From assembly GCA_018982785.1 (NCBI GenBank), contig JAHHEN010000001.1:186001-250000 (forward strand): DNA of 64,000 nt, in the 5' to 3' direction. A program made the translations under genes and the position numbers. Positions 30,701 through 39,881 of this stretch are shown here, in pieces. The DNA comes from Enterococcus innesii (GTDB lineage Bacteria > Bacillota > Bacilli > Lactobacillales > Enterococcaceae). Under the pieces are notes generated by a model, which was given only the letters and a program-made list of their open reading frames with translations, did not search any database and was not told where the DNA came from. Within the stretch, counting starts at the first letter, position 1. Each line of letters starts with the position of its first letter.

Positions 30701-31705
30701 ATGAGGAATATAAAAATTGGGTTGTTCGTCTGTTTGTTTCTAGCTTGCTTGTCTGGTTGCCAAGCAAACAAAGAAACAACCACTGAAACATCGGAAGAAA
30801 GTATCGTGATCGGTTTTTCTCAATCGGGAACAGAAAGCAGCTGGCGCAAGCGCCACACCGAATCGATTCGCACTGAATTAGAGAAGGAAGGCTATGAAGT
30901 GCTCTATCGTAACGGCTATATGAATCAAGAACGTCAGATTCAAGATATCCGCAGTTTTATCGTGTATCAAGTCGATGCCATCGTCTTTACCCCGATTCAG
31001 GAAAACAATTGGGAACCGATTTTGGAAGAAGCTGCGCAAGCGGGGATTCCCGTTTTCGTGGTAGATCGTCATGTCAATGTCAGTGACCCCTCCTTGTTTC
31101 TGACTCATATCGGGCCAAGCTTCAAAGCCGAGGGCAATCGTGCGGGTCTCTACGTCAGCAATTATTATAAAGAACATCAAAATGAAACGATCAATGTTTT
31201 AGAATTGACGGGACTGGATGCTACGTCTCCGACGTATTTGCGCTCAGAAGGGTTCCGAGAAACCATCAAGCGTGATTATGCCCACAACAATGTAACGATC
31301 CAAGTCAAAGATGAGCTAAATGGTGACTTCATTCGCCGCAAAGGCAAAGAAGTCATTGAACAATACATCGCAGAAGGCAAAATGGAGCAGATCGATGTCT
31401 TGTTCAGCCACAATGATGAGATGACTCTTGGTGCTCTTGAAGCCCTCGAAAAAACCGATATTGAGCCAGGGAAGGATTTGGTGATCGTATCGATCGATGC
31501 CCAAAAAGAAATGATCGACAAATTGAAGCAAGGGATCGTCAATTGTGTCGTTGAGTGCAACCCAGATGCTGGTGTGTTCGTCAAAAATGCCATCTCGCGC
31601 TACTTGGCTCGCGGCGCTGATGCCATTCCTCGTGAAATCTATGTCCATGAAACGGTTTTTTCCAGTGACATGGATTTCGATCAGATTCCGCCGAGAAATT
31701 ATTGA
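30701..31705 (+). CDS. Sugar-binding lipoprotein acting as sensor (XylFII-like)
   Basis: 334-residue lipoprotein ([20 protein letters not shown], lipobox LSGC) of the periplasmic-binding protein I fold ([67 protein letters not shown]). It is in an operon with a YesM-type kinase and YesN-type regulator rather than with permease genes; kinase follows at 10 bp. In Clostridium, XylFII is a sugar-binding protein that hands its signal to a LytS kinase. The same role is the best guess here. ATG 30701 follows GAGGTG. Confidence 0.82.
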   Translation: MRNIKIGLFVCLFLACLSGCQANKETTTETSEESIVIGFSQSGTESSWRKRHTESIRTELEKEGYEVLYRNGYMNQERQIQDIRSFIVYQVDAIVFTPIQENNWEPILEEAAQAGIPVFVVDRHVNVSDPSLFLTHIGPSFKAEGNRAGLYVSNYYKEHQNETINVLELTGLDATSPTYLRSEGFRETIKRDYAHNNVTIQVKDELNGDFIRRKGKEVIEQYIAEGKMEQIDVLFSHNDEMTLGALEALEKTDIEPGKDLVIVSIDAQKEMIDKLKQGIVNCVVECNPDAGVFVKNAISRYLARGADAIPREIYVHETVFSSDMDFDQIPPRNY

Positions 31706-31715
31706 GGGGATGAAG

Positions 31716-33164
31716 ATGAAAACAAAAAGTATCAAGGGCATCTTCCAGCAGACCAACAAATTGATGATCCTCGTCGCCTTTATCCCCCTCGTAGTAAGCA
31801 GTGTGTTTTACTCGCGGCAGATTTTTATTTACCAAAACACCATCAACAATATTGAAGAAGCCAATCAATTATCGGAAAAAGTCGATGCCATTGTCTTGGA
31901 AGAAATGTGGGATTTAGTCTTTGGTCAAAAAACCGTCGCACAAGTCCAAGAAACCAATGTGATCGATGAACTAAGGAGCGATCTGCAACACATCCAAGAA
32001 AATACCAGCACTGCCAAAGAGCTCAATATTTTAGCAGTCGCCTTTCGGACGCTTGATTCTTTAGAAACCTATCAGCAACAGTTGATCGACAATATTCTCC
32101 AGGATGAGCCGGTGGAAAAAAACCAATACGTCATGATCCAAGTGGATTCGGTGATCGATTTGCTATCCGATATTTTGCAGCAATTCGTCGGGGTAGAGAT
32201 CAGCTTAGCCAGCCAAACCAATCACGAATTGGTCCAATCCGTGTTGCTGCTGATCCTTTTTCAAGTCGTGTTGCTTTTGATCATCTTTGCGATCATCAAT
32301 AAAAACCGGCGCTTTGTTCGAGATAATTTGCAATACCCGCTGGATCGGTTGTTAGACCTTTCCAATGAACTATCCCAAGGACATTTGAGCTACCGAGCAG
32401 AACTGCCCGAAACCCCAGAGCTGAGGACTCTGACGAGTAGCTTGAATCGAATGGCAGATGACTTGACTCGGCTCTTGGAAGAAAATGCCTTGAAGCAGTA
32501 TCACTTAGCCCAAAGTGAGGTGCGGGTCTTACAAGCCCAGATCACTCCACATTTCATCTATAATAGTTTAGATGCGATCGTTTCTTTGATCGAAGCTGCC
32601 CGTTACGAGCAAGCAACCGAAATGACCTATGCGTTGTCGGATTTTTTCCGTATCTCCTTAAGCAAAGGGCAAGACTGGATTCCGCTGGAAAAAGAATTGC
32701 GGCATGTGGGCGATTACTTGAAGATTTTGCAGATTCGCTATGGCAGGATGCTGTCTTACACCATCGAAGATCAAACCGTCAGTCCAGAACTACAGGTCCT
32801 GAAAATGGTCTTGCAGCCCCTTGTTGAAAACGCCGTTTATCATGGCACCAAGTTTGTCCGTCGTGTGGGTATGATTCGAATCACAGTGTCAGAACTGCCC
32901 CACCAGATTCAAATGACCATCAGTGACAACGGCGTTGGGATCGACCCTGACCGTTTGCAGGAGATTCGTCGTAACCTTAAGGAAACCACCGACCCCGCCT
33001 CTGAGAGCGGCTATGGCCTATATAACGTCTATCGCCGTCTCCAGCTGAACTACGGCAGCGAAGCGCAACTGACGATCCACAGTCAATACCAAGAAGGCAC
33101 CACGATTACCGTCACAGTACCAAAAAGGGAGGAACCCAACCATGTACAAAGTGTTCATAGTTGA
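31716..33164 (+). CDS. Sensor histidine kinase, YesM/LytS type
   Basis: 482 residues. Membrane helices at about 17-34 and 183-204 enclose an outside domain of about 150 residues with no recognised ligand fold, suited to contact a binding protein. A HAMP-like linker follows. The phosphoacceptor box is ITPHFIYNSLDAIVS with His at about 279, and the ATP-binding NGVGIDPDRL and GYGLYNVYRRL boxes are in the C-terminus. The ATG at 31716 is 6 nt from GGGG. The 3' end overlaps the regulator gene by 23 nt, so they are translated together. The signal is likely a sugar relayed by the upstream lipoprotein. Confidence 0.93.
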   Translation: MKTKSIKGIFQQTNKLMILVAFIPLVVSSVFYSRQIFIYQNTINNIEEANQLSEKVDAIVLEEMWDLVFGQKTVAQVQETNVIDELRSDLQHIQENTSTAKELNILAVAFRTLDSLETYQQQLIDNILQDEPVEKNQYVMIQVDSVIDLLSDILQQFVGVEISLASQTNHELVQSVLLLILFQVVLLLIIFAIINKNRRFVRDNLQYPLDRLLDLSNELSQGHLSYRAELPETPELRTLTSSLNRMADDLTRLLEENALKQYHLAQSEVRVLQAQITPHFIYNSLDAIVSLIEAARYEQATEMTYALSDFFRISLSKGQDWIPLEKELRHVGDYLKILQIRYGRMLSYTIEDQTVSPELQVLKMVLQPLVENAVYHGTKFVRRVGMIRITVSELPHQIQMTISDNGVGIDPDRLQEIRRNLKETTDPASESGYGLYNVYRRLQLNYGSEAQLTIHSQYQEGTTITVTVPKREEPNHVQSVHS

Positions 33165-34692
33165 AGATGAACATCTGATTCGCGATAGTTTGCGTCACCA
33201 AATCATGACTCTTGCCAAACAATACCCGATCGTTTATAGCGATGAAGCCGCCGATGGCGAATTGGCGCTGGCTTCGATCCTTGATCTGCGTCCGGATATT
33301 ATTATCAGCGATATCAAAATGCCGTTTATGGATGGTTTGGTCTTTGCGAAAGAAGCCAAAAAATTATTGCCGCAAGTTCGCATTATTTTTGTTAGCGGCT
33401 TTGATGATTTTGACTATGCAAAAACGGCACTGCAGCTGCAAGCAGACGATTACTTACTCAAGCCCATCAAAAACGAAGAATTAGAACAAGCCATCAAAAC
33501 CGTCGTTCAACACTTAGATGAACAACAAACCACTCATCAGCAATTATCCAAAGAAGACGATTTATTCGAAATGGAAATCAAAAAAAATCACTTTCTGAAT
33601 CACCTCTTTAAACAAAAGATCACGATCTCAGAAGCCTTTTTGCAAGCAGAAGAACTGGGCCGGCGCTTTTCAGGCAAACAGTTTTGTGTGCTGTTAGCAA
33701 AAACCCCTTCAATCAAAGCTTTTCTGACTACACTCGCTTTAGCCAGCAGCTGACCAAAGCCTATGAGCAAGATGATGCCGTCTTGTTCTCCAGTGTGTCC
33801 AGCCGCTTCATCAAGTTTTTACTTTTTGACCACGACCGAGAACAAGTTTTAGAAAAAGCCTATCAGATCGCTCAAAGCCTCGTTCATGGTTCTGGGGAAG
33901 AAGTAGCAGTGGCGATTGGACCGGTAGCAGATCGCTTCTCGGGTATCTCTTTCTTATCAGAAAGCTCGCGACATGCTAAAAACATATGGCAGCATCCGCA
34001 AGGAAAAAATCATCAGCTATGAAGATGACATTCGCGAAGGGGAACTATCCCCCACCAATCCCTTCAAAACCGATCTTGCTTCACGGCTGGCAAATGCTGG
34101 GAAACAGACGATCCCTGAGCTGATCGCTGAATTGATGGCGCCTCAAGGAACCGTTGAGCGAACGCAAATGTACCGTTTGTTCGTCTTAGTCGAACTGCTG
34201 GCATTGTTGAAGAAAAAAGACAGTCATTCGCTGCCCCAGATCGTTCAGCACGCCCATGACTTAGATTATCTAGCGGCATTGACCCATGAGCCAGAGAACT
34301 ATCAAACGACTCTGGCAGAGCTGTTGCCATTATTGACCAAACAACCCATCAATCCTGCAATGGCGAAATATCAAAGCGTCATCAATCAAGCCAAAGCCTT
34401 TATCAGTGAGCACTTTTCTGATCCCAATATTTCCTTAAATGTAGTTGCTGAAAAAGTTCATTTGAGTCCAGCACATTTTAGCACCATCTTCTCGCAAGCC
34501 ACTGATTCTACGTTTATCGAATACTTGACCGAGCAACGGTTGACCTTAGCTAAGGAACTGCTGTTAACGACCAATCTGCGGCTATCTGAGATCGCCTTTG
34601 ATGTTGGCTACAATGACCCAAATTATTTTTCCTTTTTGTTCAAAAAGAAAGAAAAAATCTCACCGAAAGAATACCGTCAAAAAAATGCCTAG
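33142..34692 (+). CDS. Response regulator with AraC-type DNA-binding domain (YesN type), two frameshifts
   Basis: Reconstructed to 516 residues. The receiver (residues about 1-120) has the acidic pocket VEDE, phosphoacceptor Asp57 in DIIISDIKMPF and Lys in LLKPIK. The C-terminal AraC domain has two helix-turn-helix units (SLNVVAEKVHLSPAHFSTIFSQ and LSEIAFDVGYNDPNYFSFLFKK). The middle is broken twice: an A is missing at 33699-33703, moving the frame to the NPFNQSF segment, and an A is extra at 33978-33982, returning to the first frame at KTYGSIRKEK. The two errors compensate. It should activate sugar-uptake genes, probably the divergent ChvE-type operon. Confidence 0.87.
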
Positions 34693-34712
34693 ATGAGTGA
34701 ATGGATGGATGC

Positions 34713-34757
34713 AAAAAAAGAGCGAGGAACACCAAAATCGTCCTCACTCTTTTTTAT
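34713..34757. terminator. Bidirectional terminator
   Basis: AAAAAAAGAGCGAGGA / TCCTCACTCTTTTTT, between convergent response regulator and topB genes. Confidence 0.85.
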
Positions 34758-34773
34758 TTTCTACCTCATGCAG

Positions 34774-36846
34774 TTATTTCTTCTCCATCGCAGCTTTTAA
34801 AGCAGCTGCTAATGGGCTTTCTTGCGGTTCTTCTTGATTGATTTTGTTCATCAAGCGGCGTTCTTCGTGTTTCGACAGCTTTTTGCTGCGCTCTTTTTTA
34901 TCCGCCATTTTTTCGGTGGTCCCATCGAATTTACAGCGGAAATAGGCGCCATTTTTGCCCTCAATGATCTCCATCTTTCGGTGACATTGCGGGCAACGTC
35001 GGTTCGAAACTTTCGGGTCTTTCCGACGACGGTACTTGCAAGTGCCACTGGAGCAAACATAGATCTTGCCATCACGGGTATTTTTCTCCCGCAATGGTTC
35101 GCCGCATTCGGGACACCGTTTTTGGGTCAATGAGAAATCTTGGTACTTGCTTTCGCTTTGCTTGATTTCTTTGACCAGTTGTTTGGTGTCCGCTTCGATT
35201 TGTGCGAGGAAGGTTTGGGCAGAATAGGTGCCTTTCGCGATGGCTTCCAGTTCCTTCTCCCATTTTTCCGTCAATTCTGGTGTCACCAAGGATGGATTGA
35301 CTAAGACTAACAGCTGCTTGCCTTTTGGCGATACTTGCAAGCCGCTTGGGGTCCGCTCCATCAGCTCAGATTTGATCAGCTTTTCAATGATCTCCGCACG
35401 GGTTGCTGGCGTGCCAAGACTGTGTTTTTCCATTTTGCCTAAAAGAGTTCCTTCATTCAACGGTTTCGGTGGTGTGGTCAACTCTTTTTGGATGGTGAAC
35501 TCAGGCTTGACGGTACTGCCTTTTTGCCAAGCCACATCACTGGTTTCTTCTTCAGAAGTCGTTTTCCATCCCGCTTCTAACACGGTATTGCGGTTGAATA
35601 CAAAGGTTGCTGAACCAAAGGTCACGGTCACTTTCTGCTGCTGCTTTTTATGGGGTTTCGCAAAGAGCATCAAGAAACGACTAACGATCATTTGATAGAT
35701 CCGTTGTTCATCGGTAGTTAATTTTTCATAACGTGCCCGCTGTTCCGTTGGCAGCAGGGCATGGTGATCGGTAACTTTTTTATCATTGAAGACAGCTTGC
35801 TGCACCACTTGTCCACCATTTTTCAAGTATCCTTTGACTTCTGGGGAAAAATCCGCAACTGCCTGCAGGCGTTCCTTCATGGTTGCCTTCATATCATTGG
35901 TCAAATACTTGGAATCCGTCCTTGGATAAGTGACGATCTTGTGGGTTTCATACAAGCTTTGAACAAGCGACAAGGTCTTCTTGGCTGAAAACCCATAACG
36001 CTGATTGGCTTCTCGTTGGATCTCGGTCAAATCGTAGGGCAGTGGTGCACTTTCTGTTTTGACCTTTTCTTCGATCGCTGTCACGCGACCATTTTGTTGA
36101 CTCATCTGTTTGACCAATGCTTCGGCATCGCTGCGTTCTTTTAATTGATAAGGATTTTTTTGCTGCAGGCGAGCCTTGGCATCGCCTACGTTTAGGGTAA
36201 TCACATGATAGGTTTGCGGACGGAAACTTTCGATCTGCATTTCCTGACTGCGCACCAAAGCTAAGGTAGGGGTTTGGACCCGACCCGCACTAAGATTGTC
36301 TTGATATTTGACCGTCAATGCCCGCGTGACATTCAATCCTACCAGCCAGTCGGCTTTTGCCCGCGCAAGGGCGGAGTAGTAAAGATTGTCGTAGTGCTTG
36401 GCTGACTGCAATTTTGCAAAACCTTCTTTGATGGCTTTGGGGGTTTGCGAAGAAATCCACAAACGTTTGACTGGTTTGTCAAAACGAACCCACTCCAAAA
36501 TCCAGCGAGCGACTAGCTCCCCTTCTCTTCCCGCATCGGTGGCGATCACGACTTCCCCGACATCTTTTCTTTGAGCCAATTGTTTGATGGCTTTTAGTTG
36601 ATGACCGGTTTTTGGCAACGGCTTGATCCCAATGGACTTAGGGATCATCGGTAATGTTTCCATCTGCCATGATGCCCAGTCTTTGTTTAAATCTTCAGGC
36701 ATTTTCAAGCCCAATAAATGACCAAGGGCCCAAGTAACGATCGCCTTGGGTCCTTCGTAATAATTTTTATGTTTTTGCTCACAGCCCAAAACTTTGCTGA
36801 GGTCTTTGGCAACGCTTGGCTTTTCCGCTAGAATTAGTTGTTTCAT
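34774..36846 (-). CDS. topB: DNA topoisomerase III
   Basis: 690-residue type IA topoisomerase, which cuts and passes single strands to unlink DNA. The N-terminal TOPRIM part is MKQLILAEKPSVAKDL and ATDAGREGELVARWI. The active tyrosine is in HKIVTYPRTDSKYL, with the usual neighbouring SAGRVQTPTLALV and LGTPATRAEII. The C-terminus carries two zinc-ribbon modules (CPECGEPL...CSSGTC; CPQCHRK...C) and a basic tail. The start at 36846 (ATG AAA CAA CTA) has AGGAAAG upstream. Its first 68 nt lie within the 3' end of the DUF1033 gene. Confidence 0.95.
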   Translation of the reverse strand: MKQLILAEKPSVAKDLSKVLGCEQKHKNYYEGPKAIVTWALGHLLGLKMPEDLNKDWASWQMETLPMIPKSIGIKPLPKTGHQLKAIKQLAQRKDVGEVVIATDAGREGELVARWILEWVRFDKPVKRLWISSQTPKAIKEGFAKLQSAKHYDNLYYSALARAKADWLVGLNVTRALTVKYQDNLSAGRVQTPTLALVRSQEMQIESFRPQTYHVITLNVGDAKARLQQKNPYQLKERSDAEALVKQMSQQNGRVTAIEEKVKTESAPLPYDLTEIQREANQRYGFSAKKTLSLVQSLYETHKIVTYPRTDSKYLTNDMKATMKERLQAVADFSPEVKGYLKNGGQVVQQAVFNDKKVTDHHALLPTEQRARYEKLTTDEQRIYQMIVSRFLMLFAKPHKKQQQKVTVTFGSATFVFNRNTVLEAGWKTTSEEETSDVAWQKGSTVKPEFTIQKELTTPPKPLNEGTLLGKMEKHSLGTPATRAEIIEKLIKSELMERTPSGLQVSPKGKQLLVLVNPSLVTPELTEKWEKELEAIAKGTYSAQTFLAQIEADTKQLVKEIKQSESKYQDFSLTQKRCPECGEPLREKNTRDGKIYVCSSGTCKYRRRKDPKVSNRRCPQCHRKMEIIEGKNGAYFRCKFDGTTEKMADKKERSKKLSKHEERRLMNKINQEEPQESPLAAALKAAMEKK

Positions 36847-37156
36847 AAAAATCTTTCCTGCTTTCATCGACGACTTGCTGATATTCTTTAAGCAATGCCA
36901 GTCCAATATATTGTTGGAGGTAATCGTCGCATTCTTCGCACCAGCGTTCGTCTTCTTCATTCCAAAAAGCCGTCATAAAGTTTGATTTTGCATTTATGTA
37001 CGAATACTCTTCTCTGATTTCTTGCCATTTTTGTTCATAAAATGACTGCGCCTCGCTGAAAGTTGCAAATGTGAACGCCTCTTGAATATCTGACTGCCAT
37101 CCCTCAAAAAACCACCACGGTTCATTGTCCCCATACATGACTACTACTTGATACAT
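36779..37156 (-). CDS. DUF1033-family protein
   Basis: 125 residues, function unknown. MYQVVVMYGDNEPWWFFEGW at the start and MTAFWNEEDERWCEECDDYLQQYIGLALL in the middle match the DUF1033 (small Firmicutes cytoplasmic) family. The C-terminal 30 residues or so run into topB in another frame (68 nt overlap) and look less like the family, so a lost base that hides an earlier stop is possible. The promoter 37186-37214 lies just upstream. Confidence 0.78.
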   Translation of the reverse strand: MYQVVVMYGDNEPWWFFEGWQSDIQEAFTFATFSEAQSFYEQKWQEIREEYSYINAKSNFMTAFWNEEDERWCEECDDYLQQYIGLALLKEYQQVVDESRKDFYETTNSSGKAKRCQRPQQSFGL

Positions 37157-37185
37157 TCCATTGCTCCTTTCACGATTCCTTCCTC

Positions 37186-37214
37186 ATATTAGTCACTTTT
37201 ACTTAAACTTGCAA
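37186..37214 (-). promoter_or_regulatory. Promoter of DUF1033-topB
   Basis: TTGCAA (37209-37214), 17-bp spacer, TAATAT (37186-37191) on the minus strand. Confidence 0.65.
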
Positions 37215-37335
37215 GGAATAAGTTTCAGCATTTAAACATCGCTTAAAGAATTCATTAAACCTTCGTTTTTTTTGTACGTTTTATCAGTTGCTTAAGATTA
37301 CATCATTTCTATGCCCCTATAGTCTAGCACAGAAG

Positions 37336-37361
37336 TTTCCTGTTGTGAATATAACAGGAAA
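37336..37361. other. Perfect inverted repeat in the 37157-37469 gap
   Basis: TTTCCTGTT / AACAGGAAA with an 8-nt spacer, in the divergent intergenic stretch. It may be an operator or a weak terminator; no T-run on one strand, an A-rich run on the other. A TACAAT with TGC before it (37431-37436) is the likely -10 for the AAA gene. Otherwise the gap shows nothing clear. Confidence 0.4.
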
Positions 37362-37469
37362 AGATTAAAAAAATAGCAAACAAGATTTATTTTAACCTCG
37401 CAAAAAAATTTTTATCTGTGATGGATATGCTACAATAATGGCAACCACGAAACTGCCAGGAGGTGCCCC

Positions 37470-38330
37470 ATGTATCTCGAACAAATCACTTTTCCCGATC
37501 AAGAAACCGAGTTTGATTTTTTCCTTTCCATCAAACGAACCGTTTATGATTCTTACTACCCTTTTCAGATTCTCAGTGCCCGCCGTTTTCAGCAGATCGA
37601 TTTTGAACCAATCACGATTTTATATGGCGGTAATGGTTCTGGCAAAACCACTGCATTGAACGTGATTGCCGAAAAGATCCACGCGCAGCGCTTTGCTGCG
37701 TATAATCGGTCGAATTTTTTCGAGGACTATTTATCCTACTGTACTGCTCGTAGCAACGACGAACCGCAAGAAAAAGTGCTATTGACCAGCGATGACGTCT
37801 TTGATTACATGCTGGATATTCGAAATTTGAATCAAGGGATCGATCATCGCCGAGAAGAAGTGTTTCAAGAATACTACCAAGCAAAGTATGCGGACTTTCG
37901 TTTCACAGGTTTTGACGACTACCATGAATTGAAGAAAATCAATCTTGCACGATCCAACACACAGTCCAAATTCACCCGCAAGCACTTGATCGACAACGTC
38001 CGAGAATATTCCAATGGTGAAAGTGCCTTTCGCTTCTTTCAAGAAAAAATTCGTCCCAACAGTCTTTACTTATTAGATGAACCAGAAAATTCCCTTTCTG
38101 CTGATCGTCAGTTGGAACTGGTGCAGTTACTGGAAGATTTTGTCCGCTATGAACAGTGCCAATTTATTATTGCTACCCATAGTCCTTTCGTTTTGTCTTT
38201 AAAGGAAGCCAAAATCTATGATTTGGATCAAACGCCCGTCGATGTTCGGAAGTGGACGCAGTTAGCTAGTGTCCAGCAGTATTACCGCTTTTTTCAAGCA
38301 CACCAAGCCGAATTTGATGATCGATCATGA
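37470..38330 (+). CDS. AAA-family ATPase (SMC/RecF-like, stand-alone)
   Basis: 286 residues. Walker A is ILYGGNGSGKTTALNVI (about residues 50-66). A conserved signature-like YSNGESAFRFF and Walker B NSLYLLDEPENSLS follow, with an H-loop-type FIIATHSPFVLS, so it is an ATPase of the RecF/SMC-type class often annotated as AAA_15/AAA_21. No nuclease or toxin partner is next to it. Ribosome binding site AGGAGG. Function unknown; similar ATPases occur alone or with nuclease partners (OLD-type), none of which is seen. Confidence 0.8.
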   Translation: MYLEQITFPDQETEFDFFLSIKRTVYDSYYPFQILSARRFQQIDFEPITILYGGNGSGKTTALNVIAEKIHAQRFAAYNRSNFFEDYLSYCTARSNDEPQEKVLLTSDDVFDYMLDIRNLNQGIDHRREEVFQEYYQAKYADFRFTGFDDYHELKKINLARSNTQSKFTRKHLIDNVREYSNGESAFRFFQEKIRPNSLYLLDEPENSLSADRQLELVQLLEDFVRYEQCQFIIATHSPFVLSLKEAKIYDLDQTPVDVRKWTQLASVQQYYRFFQAHQAEFDDRS

Positions 38331-38386
38331 GCAAAGCAACCCAGTTTCCGTCAAAGATTTCTTTTGGTGGCTTTTTTCCGACGCAC

Positions 38387-38677
38387 TCACACAAAGACCA
38401 AAATCAAATTGATCAGAGCAATAAAGAAGGCGACCACTCCCGCAATTTTGCCCCACTTGACTTCTGCTTGATTATACTGATCGGAATGCCCCGCAATTTG
38501 AGAGGACAAAAAGTAGAACTTTTTAAAAACAAGCAAATACCCGGCTAAACCCAATAATACGGCTAAGGCAAGATGGTTGATTTGGCTTGAAATGACCTGA
38601 GTCTGATGAAGCATCACCACCCCTACGACACTAACGACAAACCCCCATTTCATGAGATTGGCTTTGGTACGATTCAT
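38387..38677 (-). CDS. Small membrane protein of unknown function
   Basis: 96 residues with three likely membrane helices (WGFVVSVVGVVMLHQ; HLALAVLLGLAGYLLVF; IAGVVAFFIALINLILVFV). The start at 38677 follows GGAGGAGG; the longer frame to 38725 has no better site. Family not recognised. Convergent with the AAA ATPase gene 56 bp away. Confidence 0.65.
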   Translation of the reverse strand: MNRTKANLMKWGFVVSVVGVVMLHQTQVISSQINHLALAVLLGLAGYLLVFKKFYFLSSQIAGHSDQYNQAEVKWGKIAGVVAFFIALINLILVFV

Positions 38678-38763
38678 GCTCCTCCTCCTTTCTTTTAAAA
38701 ATGCCAATACATCAAAAACATTCATTTTCTGACTAAATTATAGCATATTTTGAATAAAAAAAT

Positions 38764-38803
38764 AAAATCCAAGAACTCGTAAACGAATGTTCTTGGATTT
38801 TTA
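38764..38803. terminator. Bidirectional terminator
   Basis: AATCCAAGAAC / GTTCTTGGATT with T-runs on both strands, just after the aldolase gene end. Confidence 0.85.
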
Positions 38804-38831
38804 TCAATCAAAAAAGATGATTACTTGCTGG

Positions 38832-39584
38832 CTAATCACCACCAGCAAAAATTTCTTCTTTATTATAAATCGGTGTATGTTTTTTCAAGTCTTCAAGGGT
38901 TCCTACTTGTCTCCCTTTGGAGTAAAAACCATTTAACAAGCCTAAAGATTGGAAAATCGTTTGCTTATAGGCAATTTCCGCATTCCATTCCGTGGTATCT
39001 AGTATTTGCAAAGCTTTATGGATTGCTTCGATGCCAGATGCTCCTGGCGCACTGATCAGTACCCCATGACTGTTAAGGAGTAACATATTCGGTAAGGCGA
39101 GTTGTTCTTTTTTCATATAATCAGAAACTAATTCTGCTAATTCTGGTGAGCAATTAGGTTCAAAGTCTAGTACAGGAATATAGCCAATTTTTTGGGTCGC
39201 TTCCGTTAAGTTAGGCATATCCAATCCGGCGGTTGCCCAAAACATCGAGTGAGGAGAATGGGCATGTAAGACTGCTTTTATCGCTGGATTCGTATCATAA
39301 ACCGCTTCGTGTAAGTTGATTTCTCGTGTCAGCTGACCTACCCCATCAATCACCTTTCTCGTATGAGGCTCAACGACTAAAATCTGGGCTGGTGAGACTT
39401 CTCCTAAATAGGCTTCTGACATCATAGTTGGTGTCATAATAATGTATTCTTTTCCAGTTTCATCGGTTGTTTTAAAAGAAAAATTACCGCCTGCAACATT
39501 TGTATTCTTCCTGGTAAAAATCAATTTTACGATTCGTGCTAAATCTTCCCGTTCTCTTTCAAAAATCATCCGTCCATCTGACAT
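38832..39584 (-). CDS. Class II aldolase/adducin-family protein
   Basis: About 250 residues. The fold of L-fuculose-phosphate aldolase and AraD: the phosphate loop NVAGGNFSFKT, catalytic Glu in INLHEAVYDT, zinc histidines in VLHAHSPHSMF and LLLNSHGVL. Ketose-phosphate aldolases of this family cut DHAP from fuculose-1-P or rhamnulose-1-P; epimerases share the fold. Reaction here unknown. It is the last gene of the galactitol-type PTS operon, so its substrate is probably the phosphorylated sugar delivered by that PTS. The start at 39584 follows AAGGTGG. Confidence 0.8.
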   Translation of the reverse strand: MSDGRMIFEREREDLARIVKLIFTRKNTNVAGGNFSFKTTDETGKEYIIMTPTMMSEAYLGEVSPAQILVVEPHTRKVIDGVGQLTREINLHEAVYDTNPAIKAVLHAHSPHSMFWATAGLDMPNLTEATQKIGYIPVLDFEPNCSPELAELVSDYMKKEQLALPNMLLLNSHGVLISAPGASGIEAIHKALQILDTTEWNAEIAYKQTIFQSLGLLNGFYSKGRQVGTLEDLKKHTPIYNKEEIFAGGD

Positions 39585-39601
39585 ATTCAAGACCACCTTT
39601 T

Positions 39602-39853
39602 TTATTTTTCAAACGTTTTGTTGCGTAAGATTGTTTGAACAGCTTCTCTTACTTTGGCTGCTTCTTCCTCTTTTTTCTTTTTCCGTTCATCGTATTCTTT
39701 AAAAAGTACTGGACTGCCATATTTATACACACAGACTGCTAGACCAATCGCTACGACATTAAATAGGTACTGTTGTGTCACCAAAGCTAAGAGATAGCAG
39801 CCAATTGCTAGAAAAAGAAGCAATTGCCATTTTATTTTTTCGCTCTTTCCCAT
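39602..39853 (-). CDS. Small membrane protein in the PTS operon
   Basis: 83 residues: two adjacent membrane segments (WQLLLFLAIGCYLLAL; LFNVVAIGLAVCVY) and a Lys/Glu-rich tail (EYDERKKKKEEEAAKVREAV). Family not recognised. The start at 39853 follows AGGAAAGGGC, 28 bp after the EIIC stop. It may be a partner of the PTS. Confidence 0.6.
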   Translation of the reverse strand: MGKSEKIKWQLLLFLAIGCYLLALVTQQYLFNVVAIGLAVCVYKYGSPVLFKEYDERKKKKEEEAAKVREAVQTILRNKTFEK

Positions 39854-39881
39854 TCCTGACGCCCTTTCCTTTTTGAAAATA

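Noticed and set aside
33684-34022. A separate small gene inside the response regulator
   Set aside because: It continues the regulator's middle part between two compensating single-base errors.
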